Positions 26,356-35,622 are shown, counted from the stretch's first letter. The stretch: 64,000 nucleotides of DNA from Methylobacterium sp. B4 (GCF_003201865.1 NZ_QJJJ01000004.1:124001-188000); one strand, 5' to 3'. Translations and numbers: made by a program. Notes: generated by a model not told the origin, from the sequence alone.

Positions 26356-27390
26356 TCAGGGACGTGGGAGCAGGCGCAAGGGTTTGCTCAGGGCACGCAC
26401 CGCGAGCGCGCTCCCGAGCAACGCCGCGCCCGCCAGACCGAACACCAGGGCGTCGCGCTCCCGGCTCGTCCAGAACTCCGATCGGGTCGCCTTGGTCCGC
26501 TCCCGCGCGGCGCCGTCGATGATCGCCCCGCTCGCGACCGGCGCGTCGAGGTTGCCGCGGCGATCCGGAAGCGGTTCCTTCTCCACCATGGCGTCCCAGC
26601 CCTCGGCCGCCTTGCGGTCGGCGTAGGAGGGCCACAGGGCCTGCGCGGCCGCCATCAACACCGAGGTTCGTCCGACCCAGATCTCGCGGCTCGGCCGCGT
26701 CGCGGCGTGATAGATCGCCTCGGCGCACAGGCGCGGATCGAAGACCGGGTCCGGGGCGCGCTGCCCGTGGCCGGTGCGGGTCCGGGTCCAGCCGAATTGC
26801 GGCGTATTGACTGCGGGCAGGTAGACGACGCTGAGCGCCACCGCGCTCTTCTCGTGGATCAGCTCGGCGCGCAGGGAATCGGTGAAGCCGCTGAGCGCGA
26901 ACTTGGCCCCGCAATAGGGCGCCTGAAGCGGCGCCGCGCGGATGGCGAGGCCGGAGGAGACCTGCACGATCACGCCGCGGTCGCGCGGCTTCATCCGGCG
27001 CAGCGCGGCGAGCGTGCCGTGCACGGCGCCGAGATAGGTCGTCTCCGTGACGCGGCGGAACTCCTCCGGCGTGATCCGGTCGGCCGGGCTCACGATCGTC
27101 GTCATGGCGTTGTTGATCCAGGCCCGGATCGGCCCGAGCTCCCGCTCGATCCGGTCGGTGGCGGCCTCGATCGCCTCGGCATCGGCGACATCCGCCGGAA
27201 TCGCGAGCACGGCGGCACCCTCGCGGGCGAGCATCGCCGCGGCCTCGTCGAGGCGGCGGGCATCGCGCGCAAGGATCGCCACCGACCAGCCGTGCCGGGC
27301 GAAATGCCGGGCGGTCGCGAGGCCGATGCCGGCGCTGCCGCCCGTGACGACGGCGACGCGGGGCCCGCCCGTCCTGTTGCTCGCGACCAA
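26356..27390 (-). CDS. SDR-family oxidoreductase with C-terminal membrane tail
   Basis: About 344 residues from TTG 27390, chosen because GGGAGG lies five to six bases upstream; a TTG at 27423 would add 11. The Rossmann motif is TGGSAGIGLATARHF, followed by NNAMT, the catalytic serine in VQVSSGLAIRAAP and YCGAKFALSGF (Y-x3-K). Beyond the usual 250-residue core there is an extension ending in a hydrophobic stretch (ALVFGLAGAALLGSALAVRAL), suggesting membrane attachment. NAD(P)H-dependent; substrate unknown. Confidence 0.87.
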   Translation of the reverse strand: MVASNRTGGPRVAVVTGGSAGIGLATARHFARHGWSVAILARDARRLDEAAAMLAREGAAVLAIPADVADAEAIEAATDRIERELGPIRAWINNAMTTIVSPADRITPEEFRRVTETTYLGAVHGTLAALRRMKPRDRGVIVQVSSGLAIRAAPLQAPYCGAKFALSGFTDSLRAELIHEKSAVALSVVYLPAVNTPQFGWTRTRTGHGQRAPDPVFDPRLCAEAIYHAATRPSREIWVGRTSVLMAAAQALWPSYADRKAAEGWDAMVEKEPLPDRRGNLDAPVASGAIIDGAARERTKATRSEFWTSRERDALVFGLAGAALLGSALAVRALSKPLRLLPRP

Positions 27391-27499
27391 GACGCCCCTC
27401 CCGCCGTTCTCTTGCCGCGACAATGCGGGCCACCGCGGGGAAGTTGCCGTGGGCCGCGCGGCCTCTTCGTCGCGGGGCCGAGGCTCGGCCGAATGCGAG

Positions 27500-27530
27500 A
27501 AGGCCCGCCGATCGGGGATCGGCGGGCCTT
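27500..27530 (-). terminator. Terminator of the RND efflux operon
   Basis: A perfect 14-bp stem, AAGGCCCGCCGATC paired with GATCGGCGGGCCTT, with a three-base loop. It lies 27 bp past the stop of the RND pump gene (minus strand) and before the next gene. Each arm ends in TT, giving a short U-run on either strand. Confidence 0.75.
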
Positions 27531-27557
27531 CCTGAGGTTCGGGAAGTCGGTTCGGGC

Positions 27558-30500
27558 TCAGCCGTGGGCCGGGGCTCCGTTCGGCGCGCCGTGGGAATCC
27601 TTGCCGTGCGGATCCTTGCCGCGCTTCCTTCCGATCCAGATCACCGCCTTGCGGATCACCACGTAGAAGACCGGCGTCAGGAACAGGCCGAAGAAGGTCG
27701 CGCCGATCATGCCGAAGAACACCGCCGTGCCGAGCGCCTGACGCATCTCGGCGCCGGGGCCCGTGGCGATCACCAGCGGCAGCACGCCGAGGATGAAGGC
27801 GAAGGCCGTCATCAGGATCGGGCGCAGGCGCAGGCGGCAGGCCTGGACCGCGGCATCCACCGGCCCCTTGTGCTCGCTCTCCTCGATGTCGTGGGCGAAT
27901 TCCACGATCAGGATCGCGTTCTTTGCCGCCAGACCGATGAGCACGATGAGTCCGATCTGGGTCAGGATGTTGTTGTCCTGTCCCCTCAGCTGCACCCCGA
28001 ACAGGGCGGCGAGCACGCCCGTCGGCACCACCAGCAGGATCGCCAGCGGCAGCGCCCAGGATTCGTACTGCGCCGCGAGCACGAGGAACACGAGCAGCAC
28101 GCCGAGCGCGAAGACGTAGATGGCCGTGCCGCCCGCCGCCTTCTGCTGATAGGCGATCTCGGTCCAGTCGTAGGCGTAGCCCTCGGGCAGCGCGCGCTTG
28201 GCGATCTCCTCCATCGTGTCCAGGGCTTGGCCCGTCGAGACGCCGGCCTGCGCCACGCCCTGGATCGGCACCGAGTAGTATAGGTTGAACCGCTGCACGA
28301 TCTGCGGACCGGTGATCTCGCGGATCGAGGCCAGGGTGCCCATCGGGACGAGGGCGCCTGTGGAGGAGCGCACCTTGAGCTGCTCGATGTCGCGCTGCGA
28401 CATGCGGTAGATCGCGTCACCCTGTACGCGCACCTGATAGATGCGGCCCAAAGTGTTGAAGTCGTTGACGTAGGTGCCGCCGAGCGCCGCCTGGACGGTG
28501 TTGAAGACGTTGGCGAGCGGCACGTTCAGCATGCGCGCGATGGTGCGGTCGATGTCGAGGTAGAGCTGCGGCGTATCGTTGCCGAAGGTCGTGAAGACCC
28601 GCTGCACGTCCTTGCTCTGGTTGGCCTGCCCGATCACCTCGCCGGCCGCCGCGAGCAGCGGGCCGATTGCTGAAGACTGGCGGCTCTCGATCTGCATCTT
28701 GAAGCCGCCGCCCTGGCCGAGGCCGCGCACCGGCGGCGGCGGGATGACGATGATCCGCGCCTCCTGGATGCCGGCGGTCGCCTTGAGCACGTCGCCGGTG
28801 ATCACCGCCGCGCTGCGCCCCTGTGCGGCCCGCTCCTTGGCGCCCTTCAGGGTGAGGAACATCACCGCCGCGTTGGTGGTGTTGGTGAAGGTGGCGCCGT
28901 CGAAGCCGGCGATGATGACGGTGTTGGTGACGCCGTCGACTTTGCGGGCCAGCGCCGCGGCGTGGTTCACCGCCGCCGTCGTGCGGTCGAGGGAGGCGCC
29001 GGCGGGCAATTGCACGACGCCGATCAGGTAGCCCTGATCCTGGTCCGGGATGAAGCCCGTGGGCGTCGTCCGGGCAAGATGCAGCGTCGCTGCGATCACG
29101 CCCGCATAGAGGATCAGCATGGCGATCACGCCGATCGCCGTGCCGGTCAGGAAGCGGATCGAGTGGGCGTAGCCGTTCGAGAGCCAGTCGAAGCCGCGGT
29201 TGAACAGGTGCGCCAGCCAGTTGACGAACCGGGTGAGGAAGAACTTCGGCGGCTTGTGCTCGTGGTGGGGCTTCAGCAGCAGCTTGCAGAGCGCGGGCGA
29301 CAGGGTCAGCGAGTTGAAGGCCGAGATGATCGTCGAGGCCGCGATGGTGAGCGCGAACTGCTTGTAGAACTGGCCCGAGATGCCGGGAATGAAGGCCGTC
29401 GGGATGAACACCGCCGCCAGCACCAGGGCGATGGCGATGACCGCCGAGCCCACCTCGTCCATGGTCTTGTGGGCGGCCTCGCCGGGCGAGAGACCCTCGG
29501 CCATGTTGCGCTCGACGTTCTCGACCACGACGATCGCGTCGTCGACCACAATGCCGATGGCGAGCACGAGCCCGAACAGGGTCAGGTTGTTGAGCGAGAA
29601 GCCGAGTGCCGACATCACCGCGAAGGTGCCGACCAGCGACACGGGGATCGCGATCACCGGGATCAGCGCGGTGCGCCAGCTTTGGAGGAAGACCAGCACC
29701 ACGATGACGACGAGGAGGACGGCCTCGAACAGGGTCTTGTAGACCTCGTGGATCGATTCTTCGATGAACTCCGTCGGGTTGTAGGCGATGCGGTACTCGA
29801 CGTCCGGCGGGAAGTTCTTCTTCAGCTGCTCCATCGTCGCCTTGACCGATTCCGCGGCCTCGAGCGCGTTGGTGCCCGGCCGCTGGAAGGCGCCGATGCC
29901 GACCGCGGGCGTGTCGTTGAGGAAGGAATTGGTGGTGTAGTCCTTCTGGCCCATCTCGACGCGGGCCACGTCGCGCACGCGCACGAGGCGCCCGTCACTG
30001 GCCTTGACGATGACGTCGGCGAACTCCTCCGGCGTCTGGAAGCGCCCTTGCGACTGCACCACGAGCTGGAAGGCGGCGCCCGGCGCGGCGGGCGGGCCGT
30101 TGAGCTGGCCGGCGGCGACTTGGACGTTCTGTTCCTGCAGCGCGCTCGTGATGTCGGTCGTGGTCAGGCCGTAGGCGGCCATCTTCTGCGGATCGATCCA
30201 GATTCGCTCGGCGTACTCGTTGCCGCCGAAGATCGTGATGTCGCCGACGCCGTCCAGGCGCAGCATCTCGTCACGGATGTTGAGGTAGATGTAGTTGGCC
30301 AGATAGTTCTGGTCGTAGGTGCGCTTGGGCGAGAGCAGGTGCACGACCAGCATCAGGTCGGGCGAGGCCTTGCGCACGATGACGCCGAGGTTGCGCACGT
30401 CCGGCGGCAGGCGGGGCTGGGCCACCGAGAGCCGGTTCTGGACGAGGACGTTCGCGATATCGAGGTTGGTGCCGACCTTGAAGGTCACGGTCAGCAGCAT

Positions 30501-30767
30501 CGCGCCGTCGTTGGTCGACAGCGAGGTCATGTAGAGCATGTTGTCGACGCCGTTGATCTCCTGCTCGAGCGGCGTCGCGATCGTGGCCGCGACCGTCTCG
30601 GCGTTGGCGCCGGGAAAGCTCGCGCGCACGGTCACCGTCGGCGGCACGATCTCAGGGTATTGCGAGACCGGCAGCTTCTCGTAGGCGACGAAGCCGACGA
30701 TGAGGAAGATGATCGACGTCACCGAGGCGAAGATCGGCCGGTCGACGAAGAAATGGGCGAAACGCAT
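27558..30767 (-). CDS. RND-type multidrug efflux pump, HAE1 family
   Basis: 1069 residues, the size of AcrB/MexB. The proton-relay residues are visible: Asp-Asp in GIVVDDAIVVVENVERNM (TM4) and the lysine in LIGLAAKNAILIVEFAHD (TM10). The start MRFAHFFVDRPIFASVTSIIFLIVGF is typical, as are the two large periplasmic loops. It pumps hydrophobic compounds out with proton import. The adaptor gene is 150 bp upstream on the same strand; no outer-membrane channel and no TetR-type repressor are adjacent, so the pump must use a channel encoded elsewhere. Confidence 0.95.
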   Translation of the reverse strand: MRFAHFFVDRPIFASVTSIIFLIVGFVAYEKLPVSQYPEIVPPTVTVRASFPGANAETVAATIATPLEQEINGVDNMLYMTSLSTNDGAMLLTVTFKVGTNLDIANVLVQNRLSVAQPRLPPDVRNLGVIVRKASPDLMLVVHLLSPKRTYDQNYLANYIYLNIRDEMLRLDGVGDITIFGGNEYAERIWIDPQKMAAYGLTTTDITSALQEQNVQVAAGQLNGPPAAPGAAFQLVVQSQGRFQTPEEFADVIVKASDGRLVRVRDVARVEMGQKDYTTNSFLNDTPAVGIGAFQRPGTNALEAAESVKATMEQLKKNFPPDVEYRIAYNPTEFIEESIHEVYKTLFEAVLLVVIVVLVFLQSWRTALIPVIAIPVSLVGTFAVMSALGFSLNNLTLFGLVLAIGIVVDDAIVVVENVERNMAEGLSPGEAAHKTMDEVGSAVIAIALVLAAVFIPTAFIPGISGQFYKQFALTIAASTIISAFNSLTLSPALCKLLLKPHHEHKPPKFFLTRFVNWLAHLFNRGFDWLSNGYAHSIRFLTGTAIGVIAMLILYAGVIAATLHLARTTPTGFIPDQDQGYLIGVVQLPAGASLDRTTAAVNHAAALARKVDGVTNTVIIAGFDGATFTNTTNAAVMFLTLKGAKERAAQGRSAAVITGDVLKATAGIQEARIIVIPPPPVRGLGQGGGFKMQIESRQSSAIGPLLAAAGEVIGQANQSKDVQRVFTTFGNDTPQLYLDIDRTIARMLNVPLANVFNTVQAALGGTYVNDFNTLGRIYQVRVQGDAIYRMSQRDIEQLKVRSSTGALVPMGTLASIREITGPQIVQRFNLYYSVPIQGVAQAGVSTGQALDTMEEIAKRALPEGYAYDWTEIAYQQKAAGGTAIYVFALGVLLVFLVLAAQYESWALPLAILLVVPTGVLAALFGVQLRGQDNNILTQIGLIVLIGLAAKNAILIVEFAHDIEESEHKGPVDAAVQACRLRLRPILMTAFAFILGVLPLVIATGPGAEMRQALGTAVFFGMIGATFFGLFLTPVFYVVIRKAVIWIGRKRGKDPHGKDSHGAPNGAPAHG

Positions 30768-30918
30768 CGTTCAAACCTCTCGCCGCCGGAACAGGCGCCC
30801 TCGCGCCGGCCCTCGCAGCTTGCCGTCTGCGTTCAGGCCGGCGCCCCGGCTGGTGCCGAGGCGCCGACGTTCGATGATCAAGGCTCGCTCCGCGCCCGCC
30901 CCCGCGGCCGCAGCGGCG

Positions 30919-32064
30919 TCACTTCTTGGTTGGCGGCAGCTCGATCGTCTCGGGCTTCACCTGGGCGCCCGGGCGGACCTTGGCCACGCCGTTGACGACG
31001 ACGCGCTCGTCGCCCTTCAGGCCGTCCTGGATCACGCGGTAGCCGTCGACGATCGGCCCGAGCTTGACGGGCACGGCCGAAACCTTGTCCCCCTCGCCGA
31101 GGACGTAGACGATGCGCTTGTCCTGGTTGGCCGAGACCGCCTCGTCGGGGATCATGATGCCGCGGAAGGGCTTGGTCGCCGGCATCGAGACGATGCCGAA
31201 CAGGCCCGGCTTGATGAACCGGTCCGGGTTCTCGACGGTGGCGCGCATCAGCATCGTGCCGGTAGCGGTGTCGACCCGGTTGTCCACGAAGTCGAGCGTG
31301 CCCTTCCGGCTCGCCTTCTCCTCGCCGGAGAGCGCGATGTTTATGGGCGCGCCCTTGCCGCGCTGCATCTGGCCCATGCCGATCCCGAGCGTGTTCTGGT
31401 ATTTCAGGAACGAGCGCTCATCGACGGTGTAGCCGAAGTAGATCGGATCGAGCGAGACGATCCGGGCCAGGATCGTCTGGTCGGTGCTGACGATGTTACC
31501 CTCGGTCACGAGACGCTGGCTGATCCGCCCGTTGATCGGCGACTTCACTTCCGTGAAGTCGTAGTTGAGCTGGGCGTTGCGCAGGGCGGCTTCCGCGCTG
31601 TCCACGTCGGCCTGGGCGGTCTGCGAGGCCTGACGGCGCTGGTCGGTGACCTGCTCGGAGATGTTGCCGCCGCGCGAGAGCACCTGCGCGCGCTCGAGGT
31701 CGGTCTGCGTGAAGGAGAGACGCGCCTTGGCCGACGTGAGCGCGGCCTGCGCCTGCTCCAGCGCCGCCTTGTAGGGGCGCCGGTCGATGATGAAGAGCAC
31801 CTCGCCCTTCTTCACGTCCGCGCCGTCCTGGAACATGATCTTGTCGAGGTAGCCCGTCACGCGGGCGCGCACCTCGACGAATTCGATCGGGTCGAAGCGG
31901 CCGGTATACTGGTCCTGCTCGACGATCTCCCGCACCACCGGCTTGGCGACCGTCACGGTCGGCGGCGGGGCACCCGGCATCTGCGCCTGGGCGGAGCCGG
32001 CGCCCAGGAGGACGACGACAGCCAGCGGCGTGGCGAGGAGAAGAGGCCTGAGGCTGCGCATCAT
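30919..32064 (-). CDS. RND efflux periplasmic adaptor (membrane fusion protein)
   Basis: 381 residues from ATG 32064, which begins directly with the signal peptide (MMRSLRPLLLATPLAVVVLLGAGSAQA). The adaptor pattern follows: YTGRFDPIEFVEVRARVTGYLDKIMFQDGADVKKGEVLFIID (lipoyl half), an alpha hairpin with many Ala and Gln, then KSPINGRISQRLVTEGNIV and the beta barrel. It bridges the inner-membrane pump at 27558-30767 to an outer-membrane channel. No lipobox cysteine is present at the signal cleavage site. Confidence 0.93.
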   Translation of the reverse strand: MMRSLRPLLLATPLAVVVLLGAGSAQAQMPGAPPPTVTVAKPVVREIVEQDQYTGRFDPIEFVEVRARVTGYLDKIMFQDGADVKKGEVLFIIDRRPYKAALEQAQAALTSAKARLSFTQTDLERAQVLSRGGNISEQVTDQRRQASQTAQADVDSAEAALRNAQLNYDFTEVKSPINGRISQRLVTEGNIVSTDQTILARIVSLDPIYFGYTVDERSFLKYQNTLGIGMGQMQRGKGAPINIALSGEEKASRKGTLDFVDNRVDTATGTMLMRATVENPDRFIKPGLFGIVSMPATKPFRGIMIPDEAVSANQDKRIVYVLGEGDKVSAVPVKLGPIVDGYRVIQDGLKGDERVVVNGVAKVRPGAQVKPETIELPPTKK

Positions 32065-32182
32065 TCGGTTCCCTGCATGGCGCGGCCTAGTCCCGGCGAC
32101 GGCGTATGGGGCGTGCGCTCGCGCACATAGCCGCCGATTCGCGCGCAAGTCGTCGCGGAACGGCGCTTCGTGCCAGCAATTC

Positions 32183-32506
32183 TTAACCTTCGATCGGTTC
32201 GCCCGACCCGTACCAATCCTTGAAGGCGCCGGCGTAATGCTCGTTCAGATCGAGCCCGGCCTGTTGCGCGGCGGCGATGGCGTGGACGGAGCGCACGCCG
32301 GAGGCGCAGGAGAAGACGGGCCTTCGCCCGTCCGCCTCGATCAAAGCCTTGAGGGCATCGGCATCGAAGGTCGAGAGCGGATGGGAGACGGAACCCGGAA
32401 TGCGCCCGCGGGCGAATTCGTGATCCTCCCGCACGTCGATGAGCAGGAGTGAGCCGTCCGACAGGCCCTGCTTGACCGTCTCACGGTCGAGGTCGACCAC
32501 CTTCAT
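32183..32506 (-). CDS. Rhodanese-like domain protein
   Basis: 107 residues, a single rhodanese domain. The start at ATG 32506 gives MKVVDLDRETV, the usual beginning; upstream sequence to 32563 is open but unneeded. The motif LLIDVREDHEFARGRIPGSVSHPL is clear and the active-site cysteine is in VFSCASGVRS. It probably handles sulfane sulfur (thiosulfate or persulfide) in the cytoplasm. Confidence 0.9.
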   Translation of the reverse strand: MKVVDLDRETVKQGLSDGSLLLIDVREDHEFARGRIPGSVSHPLSTFDADALKALIEADGRRPVFSCASGVRSVHAIAAAQQAGLDLNEHYAGAFKDWYGSGEPIEG

Positions 32507-32631
32507 CGCAACCGACCTTTCCGGGCTGGAGCGCTGACCGCCGAAACCGTCGTGGCGGGCCATGCGCGACGGGGTTTCTTATGTCGCCGGGCCTGCGCCG
32601 CGCAACCGGCGGCCGGGAGGCCCGCCCGCGC

Positions 32632-33936
32632 TCAAAGGTCCACGGCGGCCGGCAGGCGGTCCAGCGCGGCGTCCGCCCTCTCGAAATGAGCCGCCCAGCT
32701 CGGCGGCTCGTAGCCGGCCAGCCGGCCGGCCAGTTCCGCACGGAGGGCGGAGGCCGGCTCGCTCAGAGCGGTCACGGCCTGCGCCCAGCCGGGGCCGTCG
32801 AGGGGATCGAGGAAGTGGGCGAAGCGTCCGCCGATCTCCCGGTGGACCGGGATGTCGGAGGCCACGACCGGCAGGCCGCTCGCCGCCGCCTCGACCACCG
32901 GAAGGCCGTATCCCTCGATGAAGGAGGGCATCAGCAGGGCAGTTGCGCCGCGCATCAGGCGCGCGAGGCCGTGCGTGGACAGGCCGATGACCTCGCTCAC
33001 ATGGGGGCGCAGGGCCGGGCAGCGATCGAGCATGTCCGCGACACTTTCGATCTCCCAGCCGCGCCGGCCGATCACGACGAGGCGCGGGGTCGCCGCGCCC
33101 AGGCGCTCGGCGAGGCTGCGCCAGACGTTGAGCAGAAGCAGGTGGTTCTTGCGCGCCTCGATGGTGCCGCAGACGAGGAAGGTCGGGCGGACGAGGCCCG
33201 GCAGGCCCGCGCCCCGATCTAAGAAGACCGGCTCGACGCCGAGCGGGACCACGCTCACCGGCCGCGGGGCCAGGCCCTGCTCCCGCAGGTAGCGCGCGAA
33301 GCGCTCGCCGACATCGCCCGAATTGACGAGGACGTGGGCCGCGTGGCGCGCCACCGTCGCCATGCGCGAGGCGTGGCGCTCGGCCTCCCCCGGCCGACCG
33401 TATTCCGGATGCGAGATCGGGATCAGGTCGTGCACGAAGAAGACCGGCCGCACGTCGCGCCGGGTGTAGAGCCAGTCGAAGCGCGCGGGCAGATCGAGGC
33501 GGAGATGGGAGGTGTGGAGATAGACCGTGCCCTGCGGCAGCCGGTCGGTCCCGTCGGCGCGCAGCACCCGCAGCAGGGTCTCGGCCTGAAGCCGGCGGCG
33601 ATGCAGCCCTCGCCCTCCCCGGCGCCCGCCTGCCTGCCGGGCCGGAGGGGTGTCCGAGGCGAGGCAGGCCGCGAGATCCCGGAAGACGGGATCGGCCTCG
33701 GCGGTGACGTCTTCCACCCAGCCCGCCGCGACGGTCTCGACGATGGCGCGGGCGCTCGCGCGATCGAGGACGCGCGGCCCGAGCGCGGTCGAGACGAGGC
33801 CGAACCGCGTGCCTTCGGGGCCACCCTCGAGGTAGTGCCGGGCATAGGCGAGATCGACCCGGTCGATGCCGGTGGGGCTGGCATGGCGCAGCCGCGTGAT
33901 GAGGCGGGTCAGGTCGATGGCGATGGTCGCGGGCAT
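32632..33936 (-). CDS. Glycosyltransferase family 4-like protein
   Basis: 434 residues. The C-terminal GT-B donor domain contains TFLVCGTIEARKNHLLLLNVW, LVVIGRRGWE and the nucleotide-sugar block MPSFIEGYGLPVVEAAASGLPVVASDI (E-x7-E). The N-terminal half starts IAIDLTRLITRLRHASPTGIDRVDLAYARHYL, a pattern seen in GT4 enzymes of polysaccharide gene sets. Around residues 100-115 there is an Arg/Gly-rich insertion (QAGGRRGGRGLHRRR) that looks foreign to the fold. Acceptor and sugar are unknown; no other polysaccharide genes are adjacent. Confidence 0.87.
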   Translation of the reverse strand: MPATIAIDLTRLITRLRHASPTGIDRVDLAYARHYLEGGPEGTRFGLVSTALGPRVLDRASARAIVETVAAGWVEDVTAEADPVFRDLAACLASDTPPARQAGGRRGGRGLHRRRLQAETLLRVLRADGTDRLPQGTVYLHTSHLRLDLPARFDWLYTRRDVRPVFFVHDLIPISHPEYGRPGEAERHASRMATVARHAAHVLVNSGDVGERFARYLREQGLAPRPVSVVPLGVEPVFLDRGAGLPGLVRPTFLVCGTIEARKNHLLLLNVWRSLAERLGAATPRLVVIGRRGWEIESVADMLDRCPALRPHVSEVIGLSTHGLARLMRGATALLMPSFIEGYGLPVVEAAASGLPVVASDIPVHREIGGRFAHFLDPLDGPGWAQAVTALSEPASALRAELAGRLAGYEPPSWAAHFERADAALDRLPAAVDL

Positions 33937-34035
33937 GGCGCGCTGAATAGACCGGTTCCGGGGCCCGTGGCGACCGCCGACCCGCGCCGGCCCCCTTCCC
34001 GCCTCACGCCGGTTCCGCGCCGGTCGTCCGTGGCT

Positions 34036-34644
34036 CTAATGCTGCGGCCGGTCGATGGAGCCGGGCCGGCTCGCGATCTCGCGGCCGAGCTCCATCAGAA
34101 CGGCATCGACGAGGCGGCGCAGCTTGCGGCTGCCGCTCAGGTCGATTGCCTGACGGGCGGCGATGAGTAGTTCCGCCGCCTCGTCGATGGCCTCGGCCGC
34201 GATATCCCTGTCGTGACCCAGCAGGGCGCGGGCCTCGGCGCTGAGCGCGGCGACGTCGACCAGCGTTCCTTCGGCGCGCACCGGCCGCTCCTGCCCGTCC
34301 CGCTCGATCCGGCCGCGACACAGCACCCGGCTCAGGCCTCCGGCCACGGCCGCGAAGTGGAACTCGGCCGAGACCTCGTCCTCCCCCTGCTCGGTGGCCC
34401 GAAAGAGCTCGGCCAGGAACCGGTCGGCCTCCTGAAGGTCGAGACCGGCGGTCGCGCGCTCGCCGCGCAGGGCGCGCCCGGCGAGATCGCCGTCGCCCGC
34501 CATCAGGTCGGCCGCACCCTCATCCAGAAGGAAGTGTCCGGTGGCCGGATCCCATTCCCAGGCTCTGATGGTGCCGGCTTCCGCCAGCGTTCCGACGAGC
34601 GCCGGGTTTGCGCCCTTCCGGGCGTCACTGCGTCTGCGTTTCAA
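34036..34644 (-). CDS. PAS-domain-like protein downstream of luxI
   Basis: 202 residues if it starts at TTG 34644, which has GGGAG at good spacing; no ATG or GTG is available near the start of the similarity. After a basic head (KRRRSDARKG) the sequence looks like a PAS fold: TIRAWEWDPATGHFLLDEGAADLM, DRFLAELFRATEQGEDEVSAEFHF and RIERDGQERPVRAEGTLVDV, followed by a C-terminal helical segment with ELLIAARQAIDLSGSRKLRRLVDAVLMELGREI. It might be a signalling partner of the luxR/luxI pair, 120 bp upstream on the same strand; this is inference. Confidence 0.7.
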   Translation of the reverse strand: MKRRRSDARKGANPALVGTLAEAGTIRAWEWDPATGHFLLDEGAADLMAGDGDLAGRALRGERATAGLDLQEADRFLAELFRATEQGEDEVSAEFHFAAVAGGLSRVLCRGRIERDGQERPVRAEGTLVDVAALSAEARALLGHDRDIAAEAIDEAAELLIAARQAIDLSGSRKLRRLVDAVLMELGREIASRPGSIDRPQH

Positions 34645-34763
34645 AATCTTGCTCCCCGCGCAGGATGCGTCAGGCTGATCATGTCCACGTCGCCGCGGCG
34701 CGCGGGCTGCGGCGGCTCTCTTCTGGCGGCGGGCGTCGCGCGTCCGCCGCCGGGTCCCGATCC

Positions 34764-35399
34764 TCAGGAGGCGAGGCGGGCGACGCTCGTGCGCGACGGG
34801 GCCAGCACCGAGCGGATGTCGCCGCGCTTGGCCTGGAGCTGGCGCAGGGAGCGACGGTCGAAGGCCGCCTCGACGGCCACGATCTCCTCGCCTTCGATCT
34901 CGTGGGGCAGGCCGAGCGGGATGGCGCGCAGATGCAGCTGCAGGAGGCGCAGGATCCAGCTCGTCGGCATCTCGGAGACGAAGCTCGACACGCCGCGGGG
35001 CAGACCCCACTCGACGATCGCCGTCATGAGGGCGAGCGCGGTCGGGTTGAGGCGCCGGCCCGAGGTGCGGGCACTCTCGGCCACACAGATGCGGCCCCAT
35101 TCGAAGATGTGCGGGCCCGAGGGCGCCGCGCCCTCGCAGAGCTGCGGCAGCACCATCGGCAACAGGTAGGGCCGGGTGGTCGGCAGCAGCCGCGAATAGC
35201 CGATCACGGCCTCGTCGTCGTCGAGGGCGAGGAGGTGAACGGCGTGCTCGTCGTCGAACTCGTCGATCTCGCGCCGGTCGGGGCGGGCGAGAGCGCTCCA
35301 GCCCAGCTCCTCCACGAAGACCCGGTGCCGCAGGCGGAAAGCCTGATCGAGGGCGCCGGCGTAGTCCTGCATATTCTCCGCGGTCACGACATGGATCAT
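34764..35399 (-). CDS. Acyl-homoserine-lactone synthase (LuxI family)
   Basis: 211 residues from ATG 35399, with AAGAGGTG as ribosome site. The family residues are present: FRLRHRVFVEELGW (Arg and Phe/Trp), EIDEFDDEHAVHLLALD (the E-x-D-x-D-D region), GYSRLLPTTRPYLLP and FEWGRICVAES (E and R). It makes an N-acyl-homoserine lactone from S-adenosylmethionine and an acyl carrier; the acyl chain length cannot be read from sequence. luxR lies just upstream on the same strand and a lux-box palindrome is located at 35458-35473. Confidence 0.93.
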   Translation of the reverse strand: MIHVVTAENMQDYAGALDQAFRLRHRVFVEELGWSALARPDRREIDEFDDEHAVHLLALDDDEAVIGYSRLLPTTRPYLLPMVLPQLCEGAAPSGPHIFEWGRICVAESARTSGRRLNPTALALMTAIVEWGLPRGVSSFVSEMPTSWILRLLQLHLRAIPLGLPHEIEGEEIVAVEAAFDRRSLRQLQAKRGDIRSVLAPSRTSVARLAS

Positions 35400-35408
35400 C
35401 GGAACACC

Positions 35409-35425
35409 TCTTGGAAAATCCAAGA
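35409..35425 (-). promoter_or_regulatory. Inverted repeat covering the luxI ribosome binding site
   Basis: TCTTGGA and TCCAAGA, seven-base arms with an AAA spacer on the plus strand, form a hairpin in the luxI leader ten bases before the start codon. One arm shares bases with the Shine-Dalgarno AAGAGGTG, so the structure could limit translation initiation. Confidence 0.45.
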
Positions 35426-35457
35426 TCGGTGATCCCAAATCCGGGTACCCCGCATCA

Positions 35458-35473
35458 CTACGGATTTCCGTAG
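35458..35473. promoter_or_regulatory. Candidate lux box upstream of luxI
   Basis: CTACGGATTTCCGTAG is a palindrome with seven-base perfect arms and the two-base centre TT. It matches the CT-N12-AG form of LuxR-family operators. It ends 58 bp before the luxI start codon, where the LuxR protein encoded upstream could activate luxI. Confidence 0.68.
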
Positions 35474-35622
35474 GGTTCTGTACGGGGCCGGACGTTCGCG
35501 GCTGGGCGCACACGGCTCCGCCGCCGCCAAAGCCCGCGGAATCGGCGCGCAAACTCTCTATCGTGGATTGCAGATCGGAGGCAACGTCCGGCCTCGTCGG
35601 CGCCGTGGAGACGCCGGTCCCG

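Noticed and set aside
28962-30995. A 677-codon plus-strand frame opposite the RND pump.
   Set aside because: Composition is typical of the antisense frame of a high-GC gene, and the RND pump on the other strand is unmistakable.
32560-32631. Possible terminator or operator between the rhodanese and glycosyltransferase genes.
   Set aside because: GC-rich but no stem of useful length followed by a T-run could be found.
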